Shown here in pieces: positions 25,744 to 34,641 of a stretch of DNA of 64,000 nucleotides. The notes under the pieces were generated by a model. The model worked only from the letters and a program-made list of their open reading frames with translations. It did no database searches and was not told the origin of the DNA. Every line of letters starts with the position of its first letter. The first letter of the stretch is position 1. The translations under genes and the position numbers were made by a program. Origin of the DNA: Deltaproteobacteria bacterium. GTDB taxonomy: Bacteria > Myxococcota_A > UBA9160 > UBA4427. The stretch covers positions 219,029-283,028 of the forward strand of contig PBFW01000009.1 in NCBI GenBank assembly GCA_002719955.1. The letters are read 5' to 3'.

Positions 25744-26055
25744 ATGCGCGAACGCAGACGACTCGAACAGCTGCGAGGCTGGCGGCAGGTTGCGGTGTGG
25801 ATGCCGGTTCTGTGATTTTCATTGGCGGTCTACTGCCTGCTCGTCGGTCGCGTGATCGAGGCGATCGCGCTCGGTCTCGCGGGCATCGTCTTCGCAACCC
25901 TCTCTCGCTTCGTCGTCTGGTGCGCCCGATGTCCAGCCTGTGAGAGGCCCTTTCGGAGTTCGCCAGCGGGTTTTCGGCGGATCGGGGAGGAGGCGAGTTG
26001 TGAGGCCTGCGGTCTTTCGCTCTTCGAGCTAAGACGTCGTCGCACCGATGATTGA
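25744..26055 (+). pseudogene. Small membrane/zinc-ribbon protein interrupted by an in-frame TGA
   Basis: ATG 25744 gives MRERRRLEQLRGWRQVAVWMPVL, then TGA at 25813-25815; the same frame resumes at once with FSLAVYCLLVGRVIEAIALGLAG, a second helix and a CPAC...CEAC zinc-ribbon tail to 26055. The stop falls in the middle of the first predicted transmembrane helix. Read through, the protein would be about 103 residues. A TTG at 25822 could start a shortened form. A nonsense mutation or base error is most likely; selenocysteine is possible but unsupported here. Confidence 0.5.
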
Positions 26056-26098
26056 TTCGAGAGACGATGCTCGGATCCGCCGCACGAAGGGATCCAAC

Positions 26099-27202
26099 AT
26101 GGTCGATCTACCCGATGTTCGCGCGCGCGACATCGAGGGACTCGCGAGGAGTTTTCGGTATTTCGGTGAGGTCGAGACGTCGAGATTGGACTCCGACACC
26201 GATACCGCCTTTTCGCTCGGAATCGCCCAGGACCCGGAGCTCCTGGCGATGGCCAGTGGGATCGCGCCCGGGCAGCCGGCTCCGAATATCTTCTTCGCGG
26301 CGGTTCAGGACCTGCTGCTCGCGGATCCCGAACGAAGTCTCGCGGCTCGCGCACTCGCGCGCTTCTATCCGGCGGTGAGCGGAGAGCCGATTCCCGCGCA
26401 GTCGCCGTGGCCGGCCTTTCGTGTCTTCAGCCTGGAACACGCGGATGCGCTGGCCGCAAGATTTCGGAGCGGCCGGACGCAGACCTGCGTGGTTCATCGC
26501 TGTGCAATCGTGTTGCCCGCTTTGGCGAGCCTGCCCCGGGTCGCGGCGGCCGGAGGTCGCATCGGGCTGCTCGAGCTCGGGCCGAGCGCCGGCTTGAACC
26601 TGCGCCTCGATCGCTATCGCTATCGCTACGCCTACGAGGATGGGCGTGGGGCTCGGGTCGATTGGGGCAACGAAGACGCGAAGCCTCTCCTGAGATGTGA
26701 AGCCCGCGGAAATATTCTTCCTCCGGTGCCCCCCCCTCGAGGTCGTGGCGCGCCGCGGCCTCGACCTGAACGCCATCGAGCCCGAGGATCTCCTGGCCCT
26801 CAGGTGGATGCGCGCATTGATTTGGCCAGAGCACGTCGAGCGTGCGCGCGTGATGGACGAAGCGCTCGCCCACGCGGCGACTTCCCGATTGAAATCGAAG
26901 AGGGCGATGCGACGCGGGAGATCGAAGATCGGATTGCCAAGCTTCCGATCGATGTGCCGCGCGTTCTCTTCGCCACGCATGTCGTCTACCAGATTTCTCC
27001 CGAGGGCGTTCTCGCCATGTTCGACGCAATCGCCCGAGCGAGCTTCGCCGCGCCGATCGATCTGGTGATCATGGACAGCACGGGAAGGGGCGATTCCAGA
27101 CTGGACCACATCGCCTTCGAAGATGGTGAACGCAAATCCCAGAACATTCTCGCTCTCAGTGATTCCCATGGCCGCTGGATCGAGTGGCGTCGGCAAGCGT
27201 GA
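26099..27202 (+). pseudogene. DUF2332-family protein with two compensating frameshifts
   Basis: ATG 26099 (AAGGGA upstream) starts a DUF2332 protein: RSFRYFGEVE, LARFYPAVSG, GLLELGPSAGLNLRLDRYRYRY. Near a run of eight C (26729-26736) the correct frame shifts forward one base, giving CPPLEVVARRGLDLNAIEPE and WMRALIWPEHVERARV, then shifts back near 26875 into PIEIEEGDA, FATHVVYQISPEG and the C-terminus. The straight frame gives an Arg/Pro-rich stretch of about 50 residues unlike the family. The two shifts cancel. Either sequencing indels or a recent pseudogene; the function of the family is unknown. Confidence 0.72.
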
Positions 27203-27409
27203 AACCCGGGAGCTTGGCCCCGCGACCGCTGCGTAGCCGGGGGACGCGGCCGACAGCCTGACGAAGAGACTCGACGAAGCGACGGCGCACGCCAGCTCCG
27301 GACCGTCGCCCCCCCAGAGAGCCATCGGACGGGACTTCGATGCGTCCGAAGACCCAGCCGACGAAACCGGCGCATGAAAAGGCGCTGGCGGCCGCCGTCA
27401 CCGGGGCTT

Positions 27410-28273
27410 CTAGTATTTGGCGATCACCTCGTCGCCGAAGCGTCTCACCCAGTCGACTTTGTCCTGGAGCTTCATCGTGTCCGGCTCGTAGGGGTTTCGG
27501 TAGCCGACTGTGAGCGTCGTCACGCCCTTCTCCTCGAGTCGCTTCATTTCATCGATCGTGAAGGCGGGCATGCCGGCGGAGACGATGAAGGGCTCGTTCT
27601 CACGGCCGTATTCCTTGCGGAGTTGATTGACCGTCGCGAGGCGTTCGACGAGCTCCTCCTCCGAAAGGCTCACGAAATTGACACCGTCGGCGTATTGCGC
27701 GGCACGACGATAGGCGGGCTTGCTATGTCCCCCGATCACGATCGGGGGACATTTCGTGGGCGTCGGACACATTTTGATCTTCGGGATGTCGTAGTACGCG
27801 CTCTTCCACTCGAAATATTCGCCGCTCATGAGGCCTTGGATGATCTGGATCTGCTCGTCCATGCGCGGACCGCGAGAATCCCAATTCTGACCGCAGGCGC
27901 GAAAATCCTCGACCCAGGGACTCAGGCCGACGCCCAGGATGAAGCGCTCGTTCGAGAGCACCGCGAGCGAGCTGACCTGCTTGGCCGTCAGGACGGGATC
28001 ACGAATCGGAAGCTTGAGAACGCCGACCGCAAATTTGAGACGGGTCGTGACGACGGACATCGCCGCGAAGAGCTGAAAGGGATCGAGGAATTTGGCGTTG
28101 TCGAGAAAAGTTCGCGTGCCGTCCGGCGTATAGGGATAGCTCCCCTCGGCGGTCTCGGGGTAGAAGATGCTGTCGCCGAGGCCGAAGGCACCGAAGCCGA
28201 CTTCATCCGCGGCCTGGGCCAGGGGCAGGTAATGGTCGATGTCGCACATCGACTCGGCAATTTGGAATTCCAT
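27410..28273 (-). CDS. LLM-class (F420-dependent type) oxidoreductase
   Basis: A 287-residue TIM-barrel flavin/F420 oxidoreductase of the luciferase-like superfamily: ADEVGFGAFGLGDSIFYP, RLKFAVGVLKLPIRDPVLTAKQVSSL, FILGVGLSPWVEDF, CPPIVIGGHSKPAYRRAAQYADG. The GGHS segment is part of the cofactor-phosphate site. ATG 28273 has AGGAG at about 9 bases. Coenzyme F420 versus FMN cannot be decided from sequence; substrate unknown. Confidence 0.83.
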   Translation of the reverse strand: MEFQIAESMCDIDHYLPLAQAADEVGFGAFGLGDSIFYPETAEGSYPYTPDGTRTFLDNAKFLDPFQLFAAMSVVTTRLKFAVGVLKLPIRDPVLTAKQVSSLAVLSNERFILGVGLSPWVEDFRACGQNWDSRGPRMDEQIQIIQGLMSGEYFEWKSAYYDIPKIKMCPTPTKCPPIVIGGHSKPAYRRAAQYADGVNFVSLSEEELVERLATVNQLRKEYGRENEPFIVSAGMPAFTIDEMKRLEEKGVTTLTVGYRNPYEPDTMKLQDKVDWVRRFGDEVIAKY

Positions 28274-28493
28274 GATTTCAATTCTCCTGGTCACTGCTCC
28301 CGGATTGGGGAGGTCCCGCAGAGGCTGCGTGATCGAGCAACGATAGCCACGCCCGCGGGCTCCGGGCGATCGATTTAGAAGCCCGTCGAGGAGGGTCCCG
28401 GGGCAGGGCAGGCGCGATATGGTTCGCGATGGCCGGCGGGCGAGAGGCGTAGGGCGCGGGAGTCGAGACCGGCGAGGAGGCGAGGAGGATTCG

Positions 28494-29858
28494 ATGAGTG
28501 TGCTGAGCCACGATCTGCCCGAGGGCGTGTTGGAGTGGATCGCCGAAATCGGCGGGGGAGAGGTGACGCATCTTCATCGCCACGTTGCTCGGCGCGAGGC
28601 CTGGGTCGTCGATGTGACGCGGCCCGATGGTTCCCTCCTCGAGGGATTCCTCCGCCTTCAGCGCGACGAGGGGGGCGTCGATCCGCGGCGGCTCGAACGC
28701 GAGACGCGCATCACGCAGGCGCTGGGCGAGACGGATATCCCGGTGACGAAGGTTCACGGATGGAACGCGGACCAGCGCGCAACCCTCTTCGGCCGAGACC
28801 CCGGACGTTCGGATATCGACAAGCTCGAGAGCGTGTCCGAGCAGCGTGCCATCATGGAGGATTTCATCCGCGTCGTTGCGCGCATGCACAAACTCGACCT
28901 CGACGCCCTCGATCTCGATGACATCATGGCGCCGCGTCCCACGACCGTCGAGCAGACCGCGCTCGGCGAGGTCGACGTGATCGTGTCGCAGTGGAAGCAT
29001 TTTCTCGACGTCTATCGCGATCCGCTCACCACCTATGGTATCGATTGGCTACGACGCTTCGTGCCCAAGGAGGTGGCGCGGGTTTCGCTCGTCCAGGGGG
29101 ATACCGGCCCGGTCAATTTCATGTTCCAGGGCGATCGCGTTAGTTCCGTCATCGACTGGGAGATCGGCCATTGGGGGGATCCGATGGAAGATCTCGGCAA
29201 TATCGTGGTGCGTGAGATGTGGAATCCCTGCGGCGGTCTCACCGGACTCTTCGAACTCTACGAAGAGGAGTCGGGCATCCCCTATTCGCGATTCGCCGCC
29301 CAGTACTACTCCGTGCACCAGAATGTGCGCGGGATGATCCCGATTCATCACGTCTGCCTGAATGCGCATCCGAGGGAATCGCTTGCGTGGTATCTCTGTT
29401 ATCGATACGTGGGTGATCGCACGACCTGCGAGATGCTAGCGGCGGCGATGGATATCGAGATCGAAGTGCCCCAGATGCCGCGGGATGTGAGCGGCGATGA
29501 TGTGATCGCAGAAGCCGCCATGTACGCTCAGGAGCAAGATGTCGCGCGTGTCATCGAAGATGATTTTGCCGCTCGGCGCGCGAAGGACGTGAAGATCCTG
29601 ATCGAGTGCATGGATCGGAAGCGACGTTATGGCGCGGCGATCGATGCGATCGAGTGCGAGGAGATGGGTGATCTGTTGGGCGCGCGTCCGTCTTCCGTGA
29701 GCGAGGGGAATGCCAGTGTCTGCGCGGCGATCCTCGCGCGGGATCTCGAAGACCCGCGGATCGTCCGCTATCTCTCACGCAAGGCCTATCGCGACGAGTG
29801 GCTCCATCAGCCGGCGGTCGACATCTATCCCGAGCGTCGTTGGGCCGAACTCGACTGA
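28494..29858 (+). CDS. APH-type phosphotransferase family protein
   Basis: A 454-residue protein with an aminoglycoside-phosphotransferase-like kinase domain: N-lobe VDPRRLERETRITQALGETDIPVTKV, catalytic loop LVQGDTGPVNFMF (in place of HGDLxxxN), and metal site VIDWEIGHWGDPMEDLG. Members of this branch are usually linked to acyl-CoA or long-chain alcohol metabolism (ACAD10/11-like). The extra 150-residue C-terminal helical domain is not recognised. ATG 28494 follows two GAGGAG-type sites. Confidence 0.8.
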   Translation: MSVLSHDLPEGVLEWIAEIGGGEVTHLHRHVARREAWVVDVTRPDGSLLEGFLRLQRDEGGVDPRRLERETRITQALGETDIPVTKVHGWNADQRATLFGRDPGRSDIDKLESVSEQRAIMEDFIRVVARMHKLDLDALDLDDIMAPRPTTVEQTALGEVDVIVSQWKHFLDVYRDPLTTYGIDWLRRFVPKEVARVSLVQGDTGPVNFMFQGDRVSSVIDWEIGHWGDPMEDLGNIVVREMWNPCGGLTGLFELYEEESGIPYSRFAAQYYSVHQNVRGMIPIHHVCLNAHPRESLAWYLCYRYVGDRTTCEMLAAAMDIEIEVPQMPRDVSGDDVIAEAAMYAQEQDVARVIEDDFAARRAKDVKILIECMDRKRRYGAAIDAIECEEMGDLLGARPSSVSEGNASVCAAILARDLEDPRIVRYLSRKAYRDEWLHQPAVDIYPERRWAELD

Positions 29859-30108
29859 AGGCTGAAGGGGTGCCGCGGGCCACGACCGACCGGGGGCCAC
29901 GGTGCGCCGGACCTCGAGGCATTGCGCCTGGATAGGGCCCCGTTGCGGCTGTGGAAATCAGTCGACCGAGGGCAGTTCACTATATTTTTTGGTCTTCCTC
30001 GCTCTCGGAAGTCAACTCCGACCCGATTTCGTCCGATCGAGCCGGGAGAGCGCGCTCAGGCGTTCGGCGAGGGTCGGGGTTTTCGATGCCGGATGGGATG
30101 AGCTGAAG

Positions 30109-30388
30109 ATGGACGAGGGCGAGCGCCTGTGGTGGGAGCGCGTTCGGGCGCGGGGCGCCATAGTGGTACCTGATCCACAAGGGACTGCTCTTTCTGGTGC
30201 TCTATCCGCCGCTCGGTTGTTATGCGCTCGATTGGATCTGGCAGCCGAGTCTGCTCGTGGAGGGCTGGCTGATCGGTCTGGTCTGCGGCGGCTTCGTCTG
30301 GATGCGCAAGGAACTTCGCTACCGCTTCACCCTCGACCTCGACCTCGACCTCGAGGGCGGCGGCGTGTCCGGCGCCGGAGACGAGTGA
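30109..30388 (+). pseudogene. 2TM-type small membrane protein, single-base frameshift
   Basis: ATG 30109 begins MDEGERLWWERVRARGA; at about 30161 one extra base breaks the frame, after which WYLIHKGLLFLVLYPPLGCY and VEGWLIGLVCGGFVWMRKEL run in the next frame to TGA 30388. Together they form a plausible 92-residue protein with an amphipathic start and two transmembrane helices. As the sequence stands, only a GTG at 30197 could start the second part. Near the end a CTCGAC hexamer is repeated three times. Sequencing error or decay cannot be separated. Confidence 0.5.
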
Positions 30389-30410
30389 GCGGGCACGGGC
30401 CATTTTCACG

Positions 30411-30689
30411 ATGAGCGGATTTCTGTTCGTGCTGGCGAGCGTGGTGACGCTCGCGATCTTTTTGACGACGACCGCCGGCCGGAAGATCTTGAAGCGGATC
30501 GGGCTGCGCGACCGGGTGCCCGACGCTGCTTCCTCCGAGGACCTCGCCTATCTGCTTTCGGCTTGTGGGGGAGACCGCAACGAGCTGGACAAACGCGTCT
30601 CGATCGAACGCGAACGCTTTCCCGGTCTCTCCGAGGCCGACCATTTTCGTCGCGCGATCCGGAAGGTCTTCGCCGAACGTAAGCGCTGA
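30411..30689 (+). CDS. Small membrane-anchored protein, unknown
   Basis: A 92-residue product with one N-terminal helix (SGFLFVLASVVTLAIFLTTTAG) and a charged cytoplasmic-type tail with GLSEADHFRRAIRKVFAERKR. It starts 22 bases after the preceding small membrane protein. I do not recognise the family; it may be an assembly or anchor subunit. Confidence 0.6.
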   Translation: MSGFLFVLASVVTLAIFLTTTAGRKILKRIGLRDRVPDAASSEDLAYLLSACGGDRNELDKRVSIERERFPGLSEADHFRRAIRKVFAERKR

Positions 30690-30737
30690 TCGGGTCGGGG
30701 CCCGCAGCGGCGCAATGAACGCGGTAGATTCCCGCGC

Positions 30738-31298
30738 GTGGATCCAACTCTGCTCGGTGGCCTCGTTTCCGACGCCTCGTTTCCGGCCTTCGTTCCCGAA
30801 CGCCGCGACGCACAGACGATCTACGTCGGTCTTGCTTGCCGCTGTGGAAGCGCGTCTTTCCACCTCTCCGGCTGGCCACGGGTGGCGACCGGATCCGGGG
30901 ACTTTTTCTGGCGCACGGTCTCGCGGGTCTGGCGAGAGGCGCGCCTGGGGGGTCGAGACGGGGTGCCGGTGGAGCCCCCGTTTTGGTTGCCCGCCCTCGC
31001 TCGCTGTGGGCGTTGTTCTCGCGAGGCGGTCTTGCTCGAGGGTGTCCCCGTGGCCCGGACGATGGATGTGGCGCGGCGGGACGAAGCGTGCGAGTCCTTT
31101 CGATGCCGGGTCTGTGGGTGGGGTTCGATCGAATGGGTCCTGGGAAGCGCCGAAGACTCCGAGTTCGCCTCACGTACCGATTTCGAGGTCCTCGTGCGCT
31201 GTCGACATTGCGAGGGGCAGGCGCGGGTGGCCTGGCCCGAGGGTGGACATCCCTCGGAACAGGAAATGCGGCTCGACCTGCTCTGTGGGAGGCGTTGA
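30738..31298 (+). CDS. Protein with several CxC/CxxC knuckles, unknown
   Basis: A 186-residue soluble product from GTG 30738. Cys pairs occur as ACRCGS, RCGRC, CRVCG, and RCRHC, enough for two zinc-binding sites. No catalytic motif is seen. It ends 5 bases before the cytochrome c lipoprotein, so the two are probably cotranscribed. Confidence 0.6.
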   Translation: MDPTLLGGLVSDASFPAFVPERRDAQTIYVGLACRCGSASFHLSGWPRVATGSGDFFWRTVSRVWREARLGGRDGVPVEPPFWLPALARCGRCSREAVLLEGVPVARTMDVARRDEACESFRCRVCGWGSIEWVLGSAEDSEFASRTDFEVLVRCRHCEGQARVAWPEGGHPSEQEMRLDLLCGRR

Positions 31299-31303
31299 TC
31301 GTC

Positions 31304-31795
31304 ATGTTAGGGGATCCGGGATGGCTGGGTGGTTCCTGTCTCTTCGGTGCGAAGGTCGGTGCCGCGATCGTTGTGGCGCTCGGGCTCGGGTTCCTCTCGG
31401 TCATCGCCGGTTGTTCGGATCCCGATACGCCGATCATCGATCGCCTGAGCGAGACGGAGGAGGCCCGTTTTCGAAGGGGTCGCCAGGTGGCCATTCCCTG
31501 CTGGACCTGTCACGACCTTGCGGGCAGGGTCAAGAAAGTGGGACCCTCACTGCAGGGAATCTATGGTCGTCGATCCGGTTTCTCGCCGGACTACGTGGGT
31601 TCGCCCTCGATGATCGCGGCGACGATCGAATGGGATGACCCTTCGCTGGCCGCCTTTTTGAGAGATCCGGACCGCTTCGTGCCTGGCAATCGGATGGTGT
31701 CTCCCGGGATTCGTGATCGTGCCGCACTTGCGGATCTGCTCTTCTATCTCAGGCACGTCACCGCGCCGGGGGCCCGCACGCAGCGCGCGCGATAG
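31304..31795 (+). CDS. Cytochrome c-type lipoprotein
   Basis: A 163-residue exported protein: hydrophobic segment ending in the lipobox SVIAGC (about residue 28), then a class I cytochrome c domain with CWTCH heme attachment (about residue 58), GPSLQGIYGRRSGFSPDY, and NRMVSPGI supplying the Met axial ligand. The lipid anchor would place it at a membrane surface facing the periplasm, suited to single-electron transfer. ATG 31304 follows GGGAGG. Partners are not in the window. Confidence 0.83.
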   Translation: MLGDPGWLGGSCLFGAKVGAAIVVALGLGFLSVIAGCSDPDTPIIDRLSETEEARFRRGRQVAIPCWTCHDLAGRVKKVGPSLQGIYGRRSGFSPDYVGSPSMIAATIEWDDPSLAAFLRDPDRFVPGNRMVSPGIRDRAALADLLFYLRHVTAPGARTQRAR

Positions 31796-31849
31796 GTCGA
31801 TGCCTTCGAGCGTGTACCATCGCTTACAAGTCCGGAGTTCCGTGGAACC

Positions 31850-33790
31850 ATGACGAGCACGATCGAAGCCGATCCGAGAATGATATTCGCGCTGGCCCTC
31901 CTGGCCGGCATGTTCGGTCAGGTGATTGCGCGCCATCTGCGCTTGCCCGGAATTGTTCTGCTGCTGCTCGTGGGTGTTTCGCTGGGTCCCGATGGGCTCG
32001 GTTGGGTCGATCCGCGTCGACTCGGTGAGGGCCTCTACGCGATCGTCGATTTTGCTGTCGCGATCATCCTCTTCGAGGGGGGGCTCAACCTCCAACTCTC
32101 CCGGTTGCGCCGCTCGGGCGCGGCGATTCGTCGGTTGATCACCTGGGGCGCGCTCGTCACGCTTCTCGGCGGTGCGCTGGCGGCACATTTCTTCATCGGC
32201 TGGGGGCTGATGGCTTCGCTGCTCTTCGGCGGACTCGTCGTCGTGACCGGGCCGACCGTCGTCGGGCCCCTGGTTTCGGAACTGCGCCTCAAGCCGAAGG
32301 TCGCGACGGTCCTCGAGGCCGAGGGCGTCTTGATCGATCCGGTGGGTGCGATCCTGTCGGTCGTGATCCTGAAGCTCGCGCTCTCCGGCGATCCCGGATC
32401 GCTTCTGCTCGCCCAGAGCGGGGTCGGGGTCGCCCGCATCGCGGCGGGATCGATTCTGGGTGCTGCGGCGGGCTTCCTCCTGGCGCGAGCAATGCGGATC
32501 TCGCGGATCGTGCCCGCGGGACTCGAGAACGTATTCGTGCTCTCATCGGTCCTTCTCCTCTTTGCGGGTGCGGAATCGCTGCTCTCCCATAGTGGGATCC
32601 TTGCGGTCACGGTCGCGGGCGTCGTGGTCGGCAATACGCGCTCGCCGGTCGAGCGCGATCTGCGAGAGTTCAAGGATCAGCTGACCGTGATGTTGATCGG
32701 CCTGCTCTTCGTCCTGTTGGCGGCGGATGTTCGTTTCGAGCAGCTTCGCTCGCTCGGTTGGGCGGGCGTCTACGTCGTCGCTTCGCTGATCTTCATCGTT
32801 CGACCGATCGGCGTCTGGCTCAGCACCCTCGGTTCGGATCTCGACGCCCGCGATCGCCTCTTCCTGGCCTGGGTCGCTCCGCGAGGCATCGTCGCCGCGG
32901 CGGTCGCCTCGCTGGCTGCGGCCGATCTCGAACGCGCGGGGCTTTCCGGCGGTGTCGAGTTGCGAGCGCTCGTGTTCTTGACGATCGCTGCGACGGTCAC
33001 GCTCGCGGGATTGACGGCCGGCCCGGTCGGTCACCTGCTCGGCGTGCGCATGCGTCGACGCGACACCGTCGCGATCCTGAGCGCCCAGACCCTCGGCCTC
33101 GCACTCGGCAAGGAACTCCAGCGCGGTGGGGTTCCCGTCGTCTTCCTGGATTCGAATCCGTCGGGTGTGCGGCGTGCAGAAGAAGCGGGATTCGGCGTCG
33201 TGTACGGGGATGCGCTCCAGGAAACCGTCATGCAACGCGCGCGTTTCGGCTTCGTACGCACGGTCGTTGCGCTCACCGGCAACAAGACCCTGAACAGCGT
33301 ATTCGTCGCGCGGGCGAGGGATCGTTTCGGCGTTCCGAATGGACTCGTTGCGACGTCGGAGGTCGGGGTCGGCCTCGTCTCGGAACAGGTCGTCAGTGGT
33401 GAGGCGAAGATCGCCTTCGAGGGCCCCCATGACGTCGAGCGCTGGGATGTACGGGGGCGCCGCGGCGATGTTGCCGTGGAGCATTTCGTGCTCGCCCCGG
33501 TCGAAGTCGAGGAGGAGACGGGTGCGATCGCTTCGGGTGGGCTGAGCGAGCGCTTCGTCATGCTCACGGTCGAACGCGGTGGTGAGACCCTCGTGATGGC
33601 TGGGACCTGGCAATTTCGCGGGGGCGATCGGCTGGCGATCGCGCTGCATCTGCCCGAACGTGAGGATGCGGTTCGTGAGCTCGTGGAGCGGGGTTGGCAT
33701 CCGGTGCCCGAGGAGGCCGAGTTCGAAACGGCGCATTCGGGCGTCGGGACGCCGGATTCCGGAAGCGAGTCGGAGCCCGCGCGTGCCTGA
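31850..33790 (+). CDS. Na+(K+)/H+ antiporter with RCK (TrkA-N) domain
   Basis: A 646-residue CPA1/NhaP2-like transporter. About 12 helices occupy the first 400 residues, with the transport-site region VTGPTVVGPLV and LIDPVGAILSVV. The cytosolic part has a nucleotide-binding RCK fold (TVAILSAQTLGLALGKELQRGG, VYGDALQETVMQRA) followed by a C-terminal TrkA-C-like piece. Such RCK modules gate cation exchange by nucleotides or ions. The Crp-type regulator starts 87 bases downstream on the same strand. Confidence 0.87.
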   Translation: MTSTIEADPRMIFALALLAGMFGQVIARHLRLPGIVLLLLVGVSLGPDGLGWVDPRRLGEGLYAIVDFAVAIILFEGGLNLQLSRLRRSGAAIRRLITWGALVTLLGGALAAHFFIGWGLMASLLFGGLVVVTGPTVVGPLVSELRLKPKVATVLEAEGVLIDPVGAILSVVILKLALSGDPGSLLLAQSGVGVARIAAGSILGAAAGFLLARAMRISRIVPAGLENVFVLSSVLLLFAGAESLLSHSGILAVTVAGVVVGNTRSPVERDLREFKDQLTVMLIGLLFVLLAADVRFEQLRSLGWAGVYVVASLIFIVRPIGVWLSTLGSDLDARDRLFLAWVAPRGIVAAAVASLAAADLERAGLSGGVELRALVFLTIAATVTLAGLTAGPVGHLLGVRMRRRDTVAILSAQTLGLALGKELQRGGVPVVFLDSNPSGVRRAEEAGFGVVYGDALQETVMQRARFGFVRTVVALTGNKTLNSVFVARARDRFGVPNGLVATSEVGVGLVSEQVVSGEAKIAFEGPHDVERWDVRGRRGDVAVEHFVLAPVEVEEETGAIASGGLSERFVMLTVERGGETLVMAGTWQFRGGDRLAIALHLPEREDAVRELVERGWHPVPEEAEFETAHSGVGTPDSGSESEPARA

Positions 33791-33876
33791 TCGATCGCGT
33801 CACGGGGCATTCACAAGCAACCGGGATCGGGGCGGCGAGGCTCCGGCCCGCACGAACTCGTGGTGAGGACTTCTGG

Positions 33877-34569
33877 GTGGACCGTCGCGAACTCCTGGGC
33901 AGCGTCTTGATCTTCTCGTCCCTGCGTGAGAAGGAGCTCGATCTCCTGCTTCAGGCGACTACGATCAAGAGGCTGAAGCCGAAGGATGTGCTCTGTCGAA
34001 AGGGGGACCCGGGCAACCAGCTCTACGGGGTCCTCTCGGGCTCGCTCAAAGTCACGACGACCGGGACGGACGGCAAGGATGTCATGTTCGGCTTGATGGG
34101 TCCGGGTGAAGTGATCGGTGAGATCGCGATCCTCGACGGCGAGGAGCGGTCGGCGACGGTGACCGCGCTCGAATCGACGGAATTGCTCACACTCCACCGC
34201 CGCGAGCTGACCCCCTTCCTCGAGACGAATCCCCGGGCCGCGATCGGGCTGGCCGGGGTCCTGGCTGCGCGGGTTCGGCAGCTCTCGGATCGCGCCGAAG
34301 ATCGCCAGACGATGCCTCTGCCCGGGCGACTCGCCAAGCGGCTGCTCTCGCTCGCCGAGCAATTCGGTGAGCGGCCGATCGTCGATGGCCCGGTCGAGAT
34401 TCGCATGCCGCAGCAAGATCTTGCGGATCTGGTGGGGACGACGCGCGAGAGTGTGAACAAGCAGTTGCGGGCTTGGGAGCAGGAGGGGATCGTCGAACTC
34501 GGCCGGTCGAGGGTCGTCCTGAAGCAGCCGGAGTCGCTCGAGGCGGTCATGGCGACATACGAACTCTAG
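33877..34569 (+). CDS. Crp/Fnr-family transcriptional regulator
   Basis: A 230-residue protein with a cyclic-nucleotide-binding-type beta-roll (LCRKGDPGNQLYGVLSGSLKV, GEVIGEIAILDGEERSATVTA) and a C-terminal winged helix (MPQQDLADLVGTTRESVNKQLRAW). The cAMP-contacting Arg/Ser pair of the phosphate-binding cassette is GEIAILDGEERSATV, close to CRP. No N-terminal Fnr Cys cluster. GTG 33877 is chosen over the longer open frame that overlaps the antiporter; a TGAGGA lies upstream. Confidence 0.87.
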   Translation: MDRRELLGSVLIFSSLREKELDLLLQATTIKRLKPKDVLCRKGDPGNQLYGVLSGSLKVTTTGTDGKDVMFGLMGPGEVIGEIAILDGEERSATVTALESTELLTLHRRELTPFLETNPRAAIGLAGVLAARVRQLSDRAEDRQTMPLPGRLAKRLLSLAEQFGERPIVDGPVEIRMPQQDLADLVGTTRESVNKQLRAWEQEGIVELGRSRVVLKQPESLEAVMATYEL

Positions 34570-34641
34570 AAGTCATCTCACGAACCCCTCGCTCGGGATG
34601 GATGAGATGGCTTCTGGATGCGCGCGAGTTCTTTGCCTCGA

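Noticed and set aside
27203..27409. Minus-strand frame beginning MTAAASAFSCAGFVGWVFGR
   Set aside because: Only about 200 bases are free of other genes, both strands are open, and neither translation shows a family or ribosome site.
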